Shown here: piece after piece, positions 16,356 through 26,707 of the stretch
Position numbering within the stretch: position 1 is the first letter of the stretch
Layout: each line of letters begins with the position of its first letter
NCBI RefSeq assembly: GCF_020923435.1
Contig: NZ_CP087263.1
Span: 1 to 64,000 of the forward strand
DNA: 64,000 nt
Direction of reading: 5' to 3'
Origin: Brevibacillus humidisoli
GTDB lineage: Bacteria; Bacillota; Bacilli; Brevibacillales; Brevibacillaceae
Notes under the pieces: generated by a model
Told to the model about the DNA's origin: nothing
Databases searched by the model: none
What the model saw: the letters and a program-made list of their open reading frames with translations, nothing else
Position numbers and translations under genes: made by a program

Positions 16356-17554
16356 TTAATAACAAGCTTCGTATAAGGCCAGTACATCATCGGTATACAG
16401 AGGGCGGGAACTGCTGATATGATCGCTTCCCTGACCGCCAATGCGCACCGATTCCTGGGCCATCACCGCCAATGAGTCGCGTGAGATGGCAAAGTCGGAC
16501 AGCCGCTGCGTGATGCCGATCCGGGCAAACCAGGCAGATACCGCTTCGATGGTCGCTTCTGCGGCGACACGTTCGTTGCTTTCGGTTACCCCGAAACACT
16601 CTCTGCCCATCCGAGCCAACCGTTCGGGACGGTCTTCGAGGATCACCTGACGGAAATACGGGATCGCCAGAATGGCCAAACCCCGTCCGTGGGCAATGTC
16701 GTAAAAGCCGCTTACCGTATGCTCTACCTTGTGCAGGGGGTAGCCGACGTTGCGGCCGGACAGCGTAAAGGGACTGATCGCCAGGGTGCTGGTCCAGAGC
16801 AGTGTGGAGCGTGCTTCTTCATGGCTTGGCTCTTCCATCGCCACGGAGGCAAAACGAACCACCTGGCGGATCAGCGACTCTGTGAAACCGTCCTGTACGG
16901 GCGTGCTGGCTCTGCTGATCAGGTAGGCTTCAAACAGATGGGAAAATATATCAGCAGAAGCTTCCGCTGTCACATGGGGTGGTACAGTGTACGTCAGCGA
17001 CGGATCGAGAATGGCCACTTTGGGAAAGAGGCCCGGTCCGGAAATGGAGGACTTCTCATGCGACTCCCAGTGCGTCAGCACACTGATGCTGTTCGCTTCC
17101 GAGCCAGTTGCTGCAACCGTCGGGATGGTGATCAGCGGCAGCGCCTGTTGGACCGGCACCAACTGTTTGGCGGTACCGGAGGGGTTGCCCCGCATATAGT
17201 CATAGATCGGACGGCCAGACAAAGCAGCGGCGGCGATTGCCTTGGCCGCATCCATCACTGAACCGCCGCCTACCGCAATCACACCATCGCAGCCTTCTTC
17301 ACGGGCGATGCGGGCTGCGCTGTCAACGGTCGTGGTACGCGGATTGGGCTCTACGCCTTCAAACAGGACGTAAGCAACTTGTGCCGATTGCAGCCGTTCA
17401 CAGATCCGCTCCAACAAACCGGTTTTTTGGCCGAACTGCCACCGGTGACAAGCAGAACCTTTTCTCCCAATTGCTTGGCCTCGCCCCCGATCCGGTCTAC
17501 TTCACCCACGCCAAACAGGATTCGGGTGGGAAAAGAGAGTTCAAAAGGAAACAC
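16356..17554 (-). pseudogene. Second iron-containing alcohol dehydrogenase, apparent one-base frameshift
   Basis: A GTG at 17554, behind AAGGGGTGATTC, starts a normal N-terminus (FPFELSFPTRILFGVGEVDR, then VLLVTGGSSAKK). The frame then runs into a stop at 17351. The remainder (353 codons from 17417) is open in another frame, continuing with LLERICERLQSA. One extra A in the six-A run at about 17430-17435 (minus strand AAAAAA) restores the enzyme. The body has GGGSVMDAAK, PTVAATGSEANS, and iron-ligand segments ADIFSHLFEAY and HKVEHTVSGFYDIAHG. It resembles the butanol-dehydrogenase branch. It is upstream of the M29 gene and near a truncated IS element. Whether the lesion is real cannot be told here. 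Confidence 0.8.
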
Positions 17555-17666
17555 GGTAGAATCACCCCTTGCTTTGTGCAGAAAATGAGTATGTACGTTT
17601 CCATTGTATCATAATCAAAATACAGATATCTCGAGTAGAGCGGGTGCACAACCTAATCAAGACTGG

Positions 17667-18731
17667 CTAGCCCGCATCAGCTATGACGGTGTTTGGCAGC
17701 TTGCCGAACTGTGATTTTATTTTCTCCAGATGAGGGATGAGGCAGCGTGTATCAGTTGGCCGCTGATGGACACTGTAGCCGAGAATGAATTGATTTTCGG
17801 TACCGATCTGAACGTTGTAACCCGGCTTGAGCTGGCCGTTTCGCATGTGGTCTTCTTTCATCCTCATAAACGTAGCATCATGGTCCGTTTTGCTGTAGCT
17901 GTTTCGCTTGCCTAAAATCGTCTCATGCGTCTCATACTTTTGGAGGCGAGGAAGCAGATCCTTGCGGAGTGTGCGAACCGCCTTCTTTAGTGGCTTGTCT
18001 TTTGGCTTCTTCTGCAGGCGCTCTTCCAATTGCTTGACGACATTCTCCAGCTTTTCACTGGTGATGGCAGAGGACTCGCCCAGTTCGTGAAGATCCTTAC
18101 CCCCGTGTGCCCCTTCTTCTTGCTTCTCCGCTTCCTCAATGGCAGCGAACAAGGTCTGGACTTTCTCTTGGAGCTTGGCTTTGTGCTTGACGACAGCTTT
18201 TCCCCAAACAAATGTATACCGGTTGGCATTGGCTTCGATCTTGGTGCCGTCCACAAAGTAATGCTCCAGTTGTATGTAATTCTCCTCAACCAGAAATGGA
18301 AGAACTGCGGTACATACGGTTTCTAGCACGGTTTTCATTCGTTCTGAGCGAAACCGGTTGATGGTGCGGAAGTCCGGACGTTGTCTGCCTGCGATCCACA
18401 TGAACATCATGTTTTCACGGACGGCCTTGGCAATCTGGCGAGAGGAGTAGATACGCTGGGTGTAGGCGTATATGATGATTTTGGTGAGCATCTTGGGGTG
18501 GTAGCTGTTACGTCCGCCTCCGGGGTAAGCCGCATCGAAGATGGCGTCGTCGAGACGATTGACGGCGGCATTGACCACACGAACGAGATGATTGGCGGGA
18601 ATGTCTTCTTCTAAATCCATTGGTAAGTAGAGTTGATCCATGGTATATTGAATGTACAAAGAAACCGTCTCCTTTTTGTAAATGGTTGGTGGTACTTCCA
18701 TTTTACCAAAAGGCGGTTTCTTTTGTTTCAT
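17667..18731 (-). pseudogene. IS1182-family transposase, C-terminus missing
   Basis: There are 354 codons of a transposase normally around 450 or more. The N-terminal DUF772 domain is intact ([22 protein letters not shown], given here in part: [11 protein letters not shown]) with [13 protein letters not shown]. The DDE catalytic region begins with [17 protein letters not shown] and continues to [15 protein letters not shown] and NTVIADAG. The frame then stops exactly where GYGSEEN-type sequence with the last acidic residue would follow. A charged coiled segment lies at about residues 210-290. It should be inactive for transposition. Confidence 0.85.
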
Positions 18732-18788
18732 GAAATGAAAAAGAGGGTCGCCCCTCAGTCATCTATGATGACTTTTGGGACACCCTCT
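17667..18788 (-). mobile_element. Truncated IS1182-type insertion sequence
   Basis: One terminal end is present at about 18770-18788, reading on the minus strand GAGGGTGTCCCAAAAGTC, which matches the GGGTGTCCC-type ends of IS1182 relatives. The opposite end and the 3' part of the transposase gene are missing; foreign sequence begins at about 17666. The remnant lies about 110 bp upstream of the frameshifted alcohol dehydrogenase. Confidence 0.75.
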
Positions 18789-18811
18789 GAATGTAAAATC
18801 AAGAGCAACAC

Positions 18812-19399
18812 TTACTTCTTATACTTTTCAATCACCTGTTTGTGCATGTTCTTATATGGTTCAAACTCTTCAAGCAAACTGTTGGTAGTATCGTCCTGTA
18901 ACGGATAAACACCAAATATTACCGATTTCGGGACGAACATTGGAAAGGCCTTGTCTTTTCTCAGAAATAGTACGTATTTTTTATTGTCTTCCATGAGTTG
19001 ATATCCTTCAATTGTTCGTAATACTTTCTCTCCTTTTTTGTTTTCGTATATTACCGCAGGTTCGTATACAACGATATCGTCCCCTTCAGAAAGATTTTCA
19101 CCTGTTTCATTCTTAAACACTTGTTCAACCTTTATGGTTCGCTTGGTAGCAAAGTCCTCGATGAGACCATCTTCATCTCTCTTGATGTAATTTTCTTTTT
19201 GTTCAAGCGCTGTTCCGATGATGATGGCATTGGCATCTTCCTCCAGTTTAACTAACTCGTCATAACCTTTGAACGATCCGTGGAGGCTCTCCACTTTCAG
19301 GGAAGTTTCTTTTTCAATAGGGTCAGTACGATCCTCAATGGCCGGGTTTCCACCTAACAAAAGGGCTACTATACTCGAAAGAACAATTAGTGATTTCAT
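18812..19399 (-). CDS. Secreted protein of unknown function
   Basis: The 195-residue product has a short hydrophobic N-terminus (MKSLIVLSSIVALLLGGNP) that looks like a signal peptide without a lipobox Cys. The rest is acidic and lysine-rich with many predicted beta strands (ANAIIIGTALEQKENYI, TIKVEQVFKNETGE, DDIVVYEPAVIY, KKYVLFLRKD). I do not recognise a family with certainty; the strand pattern resembles small secreted beta-rich proteins. The ATG follows GAGAGGTGAATTTTCA. It lies 48 bp after the matrixin-like protease gene on the same strand, so they may form one transcription unit and work together outside the cell. Confidence 0.7.
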   Translation of the reverse strand: MKSLIVLSSIVALLLGGNPAIEDRTDPIEKETSLKVESLHGSFKGYDELVKLEEDANAIIIGTALEQKENYIKRDEDGLIEDFATKRTIKVEQVFKNETGENLSEGDDIVVYEPAVIYENKKGEKVLRTIEGYQLMEDNKKYVLFLRKDKAFPMFVPKSVIFGVYPLQDDTTNSLLEEFEPYKNMHKQVIEKYKK

Positions 19400-19447
19400 T
19401 GAAAATTCACCTCTCTAAAGTTAAGTACTAGTCTTCGCAACGCTGCT

Positions 19448-20008
19448 CTAAATGCTCTTTATCAGCGTCTTGGACAAGTAGTAGAATTTACAAGTATTTA
19501 TTACGGATGCTAGGTAATAACCATTTCCATCGTCAAGGACATGTCCTAAACTTAGACAGTGCCCGAACTCATGCGTAGTTGTTTGTTGTATAGATTTATC
19601 TTCAGAATATTCCAGAGTTCTACGGTTAAGGCGGACATTCGCTAACGCCCAAGTCTCTTCAGCTTCCTCATCGATACCTTGTTTATTCTCACTATTGTAG
19701 TAAGGTTCTTGTAACCCATCCATATCCCATGTGTAGGTTCCAGCATATACTCGTATATCTGAATCAGATTTACTGGATACTTCTGATAACTCAACATCTG
19801 GAGTTATGTCATTCCAGTCATCAATAGCTTCATCAACAAAATCGGTCCAACCTGTATCCGAAACGGAGGAGTGATTCCAAACTTTTAGGTCGTTGGCTGA
19901 AGAAAACCTTCCTTCCCATGTGTGGCAATCATAGCCCCCATAACACCCTGGATCATGGGCATTGACGCTTAAGGGGTTGACTGACATAAGGAAAGTAAAC
20001 ATAAACAA
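19448..20008 (-). CDS. Matrixin-like secreted zinc metalloprotease
   Basis: The product has the metzincin zinc site THEFGHCLSLGHVLDD (HExxHxxxxxH) near its C-terminus, preceded by regions typical of matrixins: WTDFVDEAIDDWNDI, then SDIRVYAG. It should be an extracellular peptidase. The coordinates use the TTG at 20008; ATG at 20002 is also possible, but neither has a ribosome site. The frame is open to an ATT at 20035, which directly follows AAAGGGTGATGT. That start would give a full signal peptide (MERRNLVFCLFMFTFLMSVN). After the zinc site only about 20 residues follow, and no Met-turn is obvious, so the C-terminus may be shortened. Confidence 0.72.
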   Translation of the reverse strand: MFMFTFLMSVNPLSVNAHDPGCYGGYDCHTWEGRFSSANDLKVWNHSSVSDTGWTDFVDEAIDDWNDITPDVELSEVSSKSDSDIRVYAGTYTWDMDGLQEPYYNSENKQGIDEEAEETWALANVRLNRRTLEYSEDKSIQQTTTHEFGHCLSLGHVLDDGNGYYLASVINTCKFYYLSKTLIKSI

Positions 20009-20035
20009 GCAGAAAACAAGGTTTCTTCTCTCAAT

Positions 20036-20359
20036 ACATCACCCTTTCAAATTTTTTTCAGGTAAAATATATAATATAATCCATTTTGTATAAAGTAATT
20101 TTTTATAATAAAATCCCAAATAATAGTTTGGGATCCTAGTATAGGTGTTTGTCTGTGTGCCGATACCACATCAATAACACATCATATTTAAGTTTCCATG
20201 ACGTTGCACAGGAGCATCACGAAAACCCGAACAATTACCACATTCAAAACCTTTCTCTTTCAGTTGAAAAAATACGTATATTTATGTTTTAATGTAATAG
20301 TAATGTTCGTGTTTAATCTCCTTAATAACTGCTGTGCGCAAAGAGAGGGGACTTTTTTT
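20036..20359. other. Intergenic region between matrixin gene and purC
   Basis: It is AT-rich. It contains a hairpin at 20113-20134 (ATCCCAAA, loop TAATAG, TTTGGGAT), followed on the minus strand by TTTATT, so it looks like a terminator for minus-strand transcription arriving from a gene no longer present. CCCGAACAATT at 20226-20236 resembles a PurBox half. The purC promoter follows at 20264. No guanine riboswitch was found here. Confidence 0.5.
20264..20311 (+). promoter_or_regulatory. purC promoter with PurBox-like site
   Basis: TTGAAA (20264-20269), an 18-bp spacer and an extended -10 TGTTTTAAT (TTTAAT at 20288-20293) form a sigma-A promoter. AATGTTCGTGTTT around 20302-20314 matches the reverse complement of the B. 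subtilis PurBox (AWWWCCGAACWWT) at 11 of 13 positions and lies over the expected start of transcription. The purH promoter has the same arrangement. Confidence 0.6.
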
Positions 20360-21079
20360 GTGGAAAAACAAGAACAACTGTATGAAGGGAAGGCGAAAAA
20401 GGTCTTTCGCACTTCTGATCCTGAGGTATACTGGGTATCATACAAAGATGATGCAACCGCGTTTAATGGCGAAAAAAAAGGAACGATCGTGGGCAAAGGC
20501 GAGCTGAACAATCGGATCAGCGCGATCTTTTTTTCGCTGCTGAAAGAGCGAGGCGTGGACAATCACTTCGTCAAACTGCTTTCTGCCACAGAACAGCTGG
20601 TTCGGCGGGTGGAGATTATTCCGTTGGAAGTGGTGATCCGCAACATCGCAGCAGGTTCCCTCGCCAAGCGCTTGGGGTTGGAGGAAGGCACGGTTCTCCC
20701 TCAGCCTGTCGTGGAGTTTTACTATAAAGATGATGCACTGGGCGATCCGCTGATCAACGATTCGCACATACAGGTGCTGGGGATCGCCGATGATTCGACC
20801 GTACAGACGATGGAGAGAATCGGCCTTAGAGTAAATGAGATTTTGCAGGCATTTCTCAGAGAGCGCAAGGTGATCCTGGTCGATTTCAAGCTGGAATTCG
20901 GACGTGCTGCTGACGGCAGCGTGCTCTTGGCTGACGAGATTTCGCCCGACACGTGCCGCTTCTGGGATGAGGAGACGCGCGAGAAGCTGGACAAAGACCG
21001 CTTTCGCCGTGATTTGGGAGATGTGGAGCAGGCGTATCAGGAAATGCTGCGCCGGATAGGAGGAGATTTTGATGTGTAA
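20360..21079 (+). CDS. purC: Phosphoribosylaminoimidazole-succinocarboxamide synthase (SAICAR synthetase)
   Basis: The 239-residue ATP-dependent enzyme joins aspartate to CAIR in de novo purine synthesis. [12 protein letters not shown] is the N-terminal nucleotide-binding signature, [17 protein letters not shown] the SAICAR synthetase signature 1, and [10 protein letters not shown] signature 2. The GTG at 20360 lies nine bases after GAGAGGGGA, and the N-terminus matches family length there. The frame is open further upstream (20198), but that part is not family sequence. It overlaps purS by 8 bp. Unlike in B. subtilis, purE, purK and purB are not found upstream. Confidence 0.96.
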   Translation: MEKQEQLYEGKAKKVFRTSDPEVYWVSYKDDATAFNGEKKGTIVGKGELNNRISAIFFSLLKERGVDNHFVKLLSATEQLVRRVEIIPLEVVIRNIAAGSLAKRLGLEEGTVLPQPVVEFYYKDDALGDPLINDSHIQVLGIADDSTVQTMERIGLRVNEILQAFLRERKVILVDFKLEFGRAADGSVLLADEISPDTCRFWDEETREKLDKDRFRRDLGDVEQAYQEMLRRIGGDFDV

Positions 21080-21320
21080 AGCAATCGTCTATGTCACACT
21101 ACGCGAGAGTGTGCTCGATCCTCAAGGGCAGGCCGTACAAGGAGCCCTGCACTCGTTGGGATTTGATGAGGTAAAAGGGGTGCGAATCGGCAAGTATCTG
21201 GAAGTGAACCTTGGCACTGCTGACAAAGTACAGGCGGAAGAGCGCGTCCGGGAGATGTGCGAAAAACTGTTGGCCAATCCGGTGATCGAAGACTATCGCT
21301 ACGAGATTGTGGAGGGATAA
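21072..21320 (+). CDS. purS: Phosphoribosylformylglycinamidine synthase subunit PurS
   Basis: The 82-residue small subunit of the FGAM synthase complex binds PurL and PurQ and supports ammonia transfer. [21 protein letters not shown] and [16 protein letters not shown] are typical. The ATG at 21072 follows GGAGGAGATTTTG and overlaps the end of purC, which indicates coupled translation. Gap to purQ is 3 bp. Confidence 0.95.
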   Translation: MCKAIVYVTLRESVLDPQGQAVQGALHSLGFDEVKGVRIGKYLEVNLGTADKVQAEERVREMCEKLLANPVIEDYRYEIVEG

Positions 21321-21323
21321 GCG

Positions 21324-22016
21324 ATGAGAGCAGCAGTGGTCGTGTTTCCCGGGTCCAACGCCGATGTCGATATGTTCCAAGCGGTTGAAGATGTGCTGCA
21401 GGTGCCGGTGAGCTATGTCTGGCACGGTGAGACCGATCTGTCCGCCTATGACGTGATTTTGCTGCCTGGCGGGTTTTCCTACGGCGACTACCTTCGCTCC
21501 GGCGCTGTTGCCCGCTTTTCGCCGGTGATGGAGGAAGTGATCAAAGCAGCGAAGGCAGGCAAACTGGTGATGGGTGTCTGCAACGGGTTCCAAATCTTGT
21601 TGGAAGCAGGATTGCTCCCCGGTGCGATGCTGCGCAACCGTTCGCTCAAGTTCCGCTGCACGATGTCCAGACTGCGTGTGGAGAACCACCAGACTCCGTT
21701 TACCTGTGAGTACGGCAACCAGGAAGTGATTGAGATCCCGATCGCTCACGGGGAAGGCAACTACTTTTGCGACGAAGCGACCTTGACCAAGCTGAGGGAA
21801 AACAATCAGATCGTGTTCCGCTACGAGGGGGAAAATCCGAACGGATCGATTGACGATATTGCCGGCATTTGCAACGAGCAAGGCAATGTGTTGGGCATGA
21901 TGCCGCATCCGGAACGCGCCGTACATGACTGGATGGGCTCAGCCGACGGTCAGCGGATCTTCCGCTCGATACTAACGACATGGAGGGAACGTCATCGTGC
22001 CGCAACTCACGCATAA
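21324..22016 (+). CDS. purQ: Phosphoribosylformylglycinamidine synthase subunit PurQ (glutaminase)
   Basis: The 230-residue class I glutamine amidotransferase supplies ammonia to PurL. The nucleophile Cys lies in [19 protein letters not shown], and the His/Glu of the triad in [23 protein letters not shown] is the standard N-terminus. It overlaps purL by 20 bp. Confidence 0.96.
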   Translation: MRAAVVVFPGSNADVDMFQAVEDVLQVPVSYVWHGETDLSAYDVILLPGGFSYGDYLRSGAVARFSPVMEEVIKAAKAGKLVMGVCNGFQILLEAGLLPGAMLRNRSLKFRCTMSRLRVENHQTPFTCEYGNQEVIEIPIAHGEGNYFCDEATLTKLRENNQIVFRYEGENPNGSIDDIAGICNEQGNVLGMMPHPERAVHDWMGSADGQRIFRSILTTWRERHRAATHA

Positions 22017-24237
22017 AGAACCGACTCCGGAGGTAATCGCCGAACAACGTCTCTATGCCGAGATTGGCCTGACCGATGAGGAGTACGAGCGCGTCGTGAC
22101 GCTGCTTGGCCGCCAGCCCAACTGGACGGAGACCGGCCTGTACAGCGTGATGTGGTCGGAGCACTGCTCCTATAAAAACTCCAAACCTGTGCTGCGCCGC
22201 TTTCCGACCAAAGGACCGCGCGTGCTGCAGGGACCAGGCGAAGGAGCAGGAATTGTCGATATCGGCGACAATCAGGCCGTTGTGTTTAAGATCGAAAGTC
22301 ATAACCATCCGTCTGCGATTGAACCGTACCAAGGGGCTGCCACCGGTGTCGGCGGGATCATCCGCGACGTCTTTTCCATGGGGGCGCGTCCTGTGGCGCT
22401 GCTTAACTCGCTACGTTTTGGCGAACTGGATAAACCGCGCGTCCAGTATCTGTTTGAACACGTTGTCGCCGGGATTGCGGGATACGGCAACTGCATCGGC
22501 ATCCCGACCGTTGGCGGCGAAGTAAACTTTGACCCCACCTACGAGGGGAATCCGCTGGTGAACGCGATGTGTGTCGGTCTGATTGACCACGACAAGATCC
22601 AAAAAGGAGTAGCCAAAGGGATCGGCAACCCGGTCATCTACGTCGGGGCCAGTACCGGTCGTGACGGGATTCACGGAGCCACTTTTGCTTCCGAAGAATT
22701 AAATGAAGAGTCAGAGAAAAAACGGCCTGCCGTGCAGGTGGGTGACCCGTTTATGGAAAAACTGTTGTTAGAAGCCTGCCTGGAGTTGATCGACTCCGGA
22801 GCGGTGGTCGGCATCCAGGATATGGGGGCCGCCGGTCTCACCTCCTCCAGCGCAGAGATGGCTTCCAAAGCGGGGAACGGCATCGAGCTGAACCTCGACC
22901 TGGTGCCGCAGCGCGAAGCAGGCATGTCCGCCTACGAGATGATGCTCTCTGAATCACAGGAACGGATGCTGGTCGTCGTGGAAAAAGGACGGGAAGCAGA
23001 GGTAAAAGCGATTTTTGACAAGTGGGGGCTGTATTCCGCTGTAGTCGGACGGGTGACGGACGACGGGAAACTGCGTCTGATCCATCACGGTGAAACGGTG
23101 GCAGACGTACCGGTCGACAGTCTGGCCGAGGACGCGCCAGTCTACCACAAACCATCCAGCGTGCCCGCTTATTACGAAGCGTATGCGAACATCGATACGA
23201 CAGATCTGCCGCAGCCGGACGATCTCAACAAGGTACTGAAACAGGTACTGGCGCAGCCGACCGTGGCCAGCAAGCAGTGGGTCTACGAACAGTACGATCA
23301 TATTGTACGGGCCAACACCGCAGTCAGACCGGGCTCGGATGCAGCTGTGGTGGTGGTGCGCGGTACCCGCAAGGCATTGGCGATGAGCACCGACTGCAAC
23401 GGTCGCTATGTCTATCTCGATCCGGAAGTGGGCGGCGCGATTGCGGTGGCGGAAGCGGCGCGCAACGTGGTCTGCTCGGGGGCGGAACCACTCGCGATTA
23501 CCGACTGTCTCAACTTTGGCAGCCCGGAGAAGCCGGAGGTATTCTGGCAGTTTGAGAAAGCTGTTGACGGTATGAGTGCCGCCTGCACCGCGCTGAGCGC
23601 TCCGGTCATCGGCGGAAACGTATCGTTTTATAATGAACGCAGCGGTGGGGCCATCTATCCGACACCAATCGTCGGGATGGTTGGGCTGATCGCCGATGTG
23701 GATCATATCACCACCCAAGATTTCAAAGCGGAAGGCGACGTGATTCTCCTCTTGGGCGAGACGTACGGCGAACTGGGCGGCAGCGAGTATCAAAAACTGA
23801 TTCGCAAAGAGATCGCCGGTCGACCGCCTATGTTGGACCTGCAAAAAGAAGCGGTTGTGCAGAAGCTGGTGCTCCAGTTGATCCGGGACGGACTGGTTCG
23901 ATCGGCGCACGACCTGTCCGAAGGCGGCTTGGGCGTTGCCGTGGCCGAGAGCTGCTTTGCGAACGGGATCGGTGCCGTGCTGAACTGGGAAACGACGCTT
24001 CGTCCGGATGTTGCGCTGTTTAGCGAGTCACAGTCGCGTATTCTGCTCAGTGTATCTGCCGATGTTGCGGCGCAAGTGAAACAGCGGGCCCAGCAGGAAG
24101 GCGTGGCATGCACGGAGATCGGCACGACGGGCGGCGATCGGCTGGTGGTTAGCATCAATGGCAACGAGGCGGTGAATGCTCCGCTCGACGAGTTGAAAGC
24201 AGCTTGGAAGGATGCGATTCCATGTTTGATCGGCTAA
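21997..24237 (+). CDS. purL: Phosphoribosylformylglycinamidine synthase subunit PurL
   Basis: The 746-residue large subunit converts FGAR to FGAM with ATP and the ammonia from PurQ. It has the length of the small-type (Gram-positive) PurL. Typical segments are [13 protein letters not shown] near the N-terminus, [20 protein letters not shown] (ATP/Mg site), [16 protein letters not shown] and [21 protein letters not shown] at 21997 behind TGGAGGGAACGTCATC is the start. It overlaps both purQ and purF, so the operon is tightly coupled. Confidence 0.97.
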   Translation: MPQLTHKEPTPEVIAEQRLYAEIGLTDEEYERVVTLLGRQPNWTETGLYSVMWSEHCSYKNSKPVLRRFPTKGPRVLQGPGEGAGIVDIGDNQAVVFKIESHNHPSAIEPYQGAATGVGGIIRDVFSMGARPVALLNSLRFGELDKPRVQYLFEHVVAGIAGYGNCIGIPTVGGEVNFDPTYEGNPLVNAMCVGLIDHDKIQKGVAKGIGNPVIYVGASTGRDGIHGATFASEELNEESEKKRPAVQVGDPFMEKLLLEACLELIDSGAVVGIQDMGAAGLTSSSAEMASKAGNGIELNLDLVPQREAGMSAYEMMLSESQERMLVVVEKGREAEVKAIFDKWGLYSAVVGRVTDDGKLRLIHHGETVADVPVDSLAEDAPVYHKPSSVPAYYEAYANIDTTDLPQPDDLNKVLKQVLAQPTVASKQWVYEQYDHIVRANTAVRPGSDAAVVVVRGTRKALAMSTDCNGRYVYLDPEVGGAIAVAEAARNVVCSGAEPLAITDCLNFGSPEKPEVFWQFEKAVDGMSAACTALSAPVIGGNVSFYNERSGGAIYPTPIVGMVGLIADVDHITTQDFKAEGDVILLLGETYGELGGSEYQKLIRKEIAGRPPMLDLQKEAVVQKLVLQLIRDGLVRSAHDLSEGGLGVAVAESCFANGIGAVLNWETTLRPDVALFSESQSRILLSVSADVAAQVKQRAQQEGVACTEIGTTGGDRLVVSINGNEAVNAPLDELKAAWKDAIPCLIG

Positions 24238-25640
24238 TCTGGGACAAGTTAAATGAAGAGTGCGGTGTGTTTGGCATCTACAATCATCCCGAGGCGTCGC
24301 AGCTCACCTACATGGGTCTGCACGCCTTGCAGCACCGCGGCCAGGAGAGTGCAGGGATGTGCGCCTCCGATGGCGAGAAATGGTATAAACATCGCGGGAT
24401 GGGACTGGTCAGCGAAGCGTTTGGCAAGGGCGATCTGGAAAAGTTTCGCGGACATATCGCGATCGGACACACCCGCTACACGACGGCCGGTTCCAGCAAA
24501 ATCGAAAACGCTCAGCCGCTGTTTTTCCGCTATGCACAGGGGAGTATGGCTGTTGCTCACAACGGGAATCTGGTCAACGCTTCAAAGCTGCGCAAACAGT
24601 TGGAACAACAGGGCTCCATTTTTCAAACATCCAGTGATACCGAGGTAATCGCCCACCTGATCGCCCGCGCCAAAAGCAAAGACCTGCCCGGGGCGGTACA
24701 CGAAGCGCTGCAGCAGATCAAAGGTGCGTACGCACTGCTGGTGATGAACGAACGGCAATTGATCATCGCGCTCGATCCCAACGGGCTTCGTCCGCTCTCT
24801 CTGGGACGCTTGGGCGAAGCGATCTGTGTCGCTTCGGAGACCTGCGCCTTTGACATCGTCGGTGCCCAGTACTGGCGGGACGTGCAGCCTGGCGAGATGA
24901 TCGTGATTGACGAGCAAGGCATCCAGACCAGCCTGTTTGCCGAGAAGACAGAGCGTGCGATCTGCACGTTTGAATATATCTACTTCGCCCGGCCGGACAG
25001 CGATATCGACGGGATCAACGTGCACATGGCCCGCAAGCGTTTAGGCAAACAGCTTGCGCAAGAATCGCCGGTACAAGCCGACGTCGTGACCGGTGTGCCC
25101 GACTCCAGCATCTCTGCGGCGATCGGTTTTGCCGAAGCTACCGGGATTCCTTACGAGCTGGGACTGATCAAGAACCGCTATGTGGGCCGGACGTTTATCC
25201 AGCCGACCCAGGAACTGCGGGAACGGGGTGTGCATCTGAAGCTGTCGGCGGTGCGCAAGGTTGTCGAGGGGAAACGTGTCGTGATGATTGACGACTCTAT
25301 CGTGCGGGGAACCACCAGCGGCAGGATCGTCAAGATGCTGCGGGAGGCGGGAGCGACCGAAGTGCATGTGCGGATCAGTTCGCCCCCGGTGATGAATCCC
25401 TGCTTCTACGGCATCGATACCTCTACGCGAGATGAACTGATCGCGGGGACAAAATCGGTAGAGGAAATCCGCCGCTTTATCTGCGCGGACTCCCTCTCAT
25501 TTCTCTCAGTAGAAGGAATGTTGGAGGCGATCGGCCGCACAGATACAGCAGCCAATCGCGGACATTGTCTGGCTTGCTTCACCGGGAACTATCCGACGGA
25601 GACCGAGTACGAAGAAGCACTGCCGGCAGAAAAGTGTTGA
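24222..25640 (+). CDS. purF: Amidophosphoribosyltransferase (glutamine PRPP amidotransferase)
   Basis: The 472-residue enzyme makes phosphoribosylamine, the first committed purine step. With the ATG at 24222 (behind GGAAGGATG) the nucleophile Cys is residue 14, after a short propeptide (LNEE/CGVFG) that is removed on maturation as in B. subtilis PurF. The PRPP loop reads [15 protein letters not shown]. Cysteines in [16 protein letters not shown] and GHCLACF match the ligands of the oxygen-sensitive 4Fe-4S cluster, so the iron-sulfur form is indicated. It overlaps the end of purL. Confidence 0.96.
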   Translation: MFDRLIWDKLNEECGVFGIYNHPEASQLTYMGLHALQHRGQESAGMCASDGEKWYKHRGMGLVSEAFGKGDLEKFRGHIAIGHTRYTTAGSSKIENAQPLFFRYAQGSMAVAHNGNLVNASKLRKQLEQQGSIFQTSSDTEVIAHLIARAKSKDLPGAVHEALQQIKGAYALLVMNERQLIIALDPNGLRPLSLGRLGEAICVASETCAFDIVGAQYWRDVQPGEMIVIDEQGIQTSLFAEKTERAICTFEYIYFARPDSDIDGINVHMARKRLGKQLAQESPVQADVVTGVPDSSISAAIGFAEATGIPYELGLIKNRYVGRTFIQPTQELRERGVHLKLSAVRKVVEGKRVVMIDDSIVRGTTSGRIVKMLREAGATEVHVRISSPPVMNPCFYGIDTSTRDELIAGTKSVEEIRRFICADSLSFLSVEGMLEAIGRTDTAANRGHCLACFTGNYPTETEYEEALPAEKC

Positions 25641-25666
25641 CCCACTGTTGATGAGGAGGAGAAACG

Positions 25667-26707
25667 ATGACAGACCCGTATAAACAGGCAGGCGTCGACA
25701 TTGAGGCGGGCAATCAGGCCGTTGAACGGATGAAAAAGCATGTCCAGCGCACCTTTCGTCCGGAGGTGTTGACAGACCTGGGCGGCTTCGGCGCCCTGTT
25801 TCGGTTGAATGCCAAACAGTACGAGAACCCGGTGCTGGTCTCCGGCACAGACGGGGTGGGCACCAAGCTGAAGCTCGCTTTTGCCATGGATCGTCATGAT
25901 ACGATCGGCGTTGATGCGGTGGCAATGTGCGTCAACGACATCGTCGTGCAGGGAGCGGAGCCGCTCTTTTTCCTGGATTACCTGGCCTGTGATCAAGTGA
26001 TCCCCGAAAAAATGGAAGCGATTGTAAAAGGGATCGCCGACGGATGCCAGCAGGCAGGTTGTTCGCTGATTGGCGGGGAGACAGCGGAGATGCCGGGGAT
26101 GTACAGCGCTGGTGAATACGATATCGCCGGCTTTGCGGTAGGTGTGGTGGATGAACCAAACTTGATCGACGGCCGGTCGATCGAGCCGGGCGATGTGCTG
26201 ATTGGCATCGCAGCGAGCGGTTTGCACAGCAACGGGTACTCTCTGGTCCGCAAGGTATTTCTGCAGGATCGCGGGATGTCGCTGTCTGACCATGTGGACG
26301 AACTGGGTAAAACATTGGGAGAAGAGTTGCTTACCCCGACCAAGATTTACGTCAAACCGATTCTTTCCCTTTTGCAGAAGTACACCATCAAAGGGATGGC
26401 CCACATTACCGGCGGCGGCTTTACGGAGAACATCCCCCGCGTACTGCCGGATGGTGTACAAGCGGAGATCGACTACGGCTCGTGGCCTGTGCTGCCGATC
26501 TTTTCCCTGCTGGAGCAAGCGGGCGGCATCGAGCGGGCCGCCATGTTCCGCACGTTTAACATGGGGATCGGGATGGTGCTGGTCGTCCGCAACGAAGATG
26601 CTGTGGCCATCGTGCAAGAGCTGGAGCGGCAGGGGGAAAAGGCATATCTGATCGGACGAATCTCTGCCGGTGAGCCGCAAGTGACCTATGGAGGAGTGGC
26701 CTGGTGA
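25667..26707 (+). CDS. purM: Phosphoribosylformylglycinamidine cyclo-ligase (AIR synthase)
   Basis: The 346-residue ATP-dependent enzyme closes the imidazole ring (FGAM to AIR). [15 protein letters not shown], the [20 protein letters not shown] segment and [14 protein letters not shown] are family signatures. It starts at an ATG behind GAGGAGGAGAAACG, 26 bp after purF, and overlaps purN by 4 bp. Confidence 0.96.
   Translation: MTDPYKQAGVDIEAGNQAVERMKKHVQRTFRPEVLTDLGGFGALFRLNAKQYENPVLVSGTDGVGTKLKLAFAMDRHDTIGVDAVAMCVNDIVVQGAEPLFFLDYLACDQVIPEKMEAIVKGIADGCQQAGCSLIGGETAEMPGMYSAGEYDIAGFAVGVVDEPNLIDGRSIEPGDVLIGIAASGLHSNGYSLVRKVFLQDRGMSLSDHVDELGKTLGEELLTPTKIYVKPILSLLQKYTIKGMAHITGGGFTENIPRVLPDGVQAEIDYGSWPVLPIFSLLEQAGGIERAAMFRTFNMGIGMVLVVRNEDAVAIVQELERQGEKAYLIGRISAGEPQVTYGGVAW

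Noticed and set aside
20036-20359. Guanine (purine) riboswitch before purC
   Set aside because: The conserved loop sequences and paired P2/P3 arms of that riboswitch were not found; a PurBox-like site is present instead.
22954-23910. A 318-codon antisense frame within purL
   Set aside because: purL is complete with all motifs on the plus strand; the antisense frame has no ribosome site or recognisable domain.
25589-26680. A 363-codon antisense frame covering purM
   Set aside because: It mirrors purM almost exactly, which is typical for shadow frames in such codon usage.
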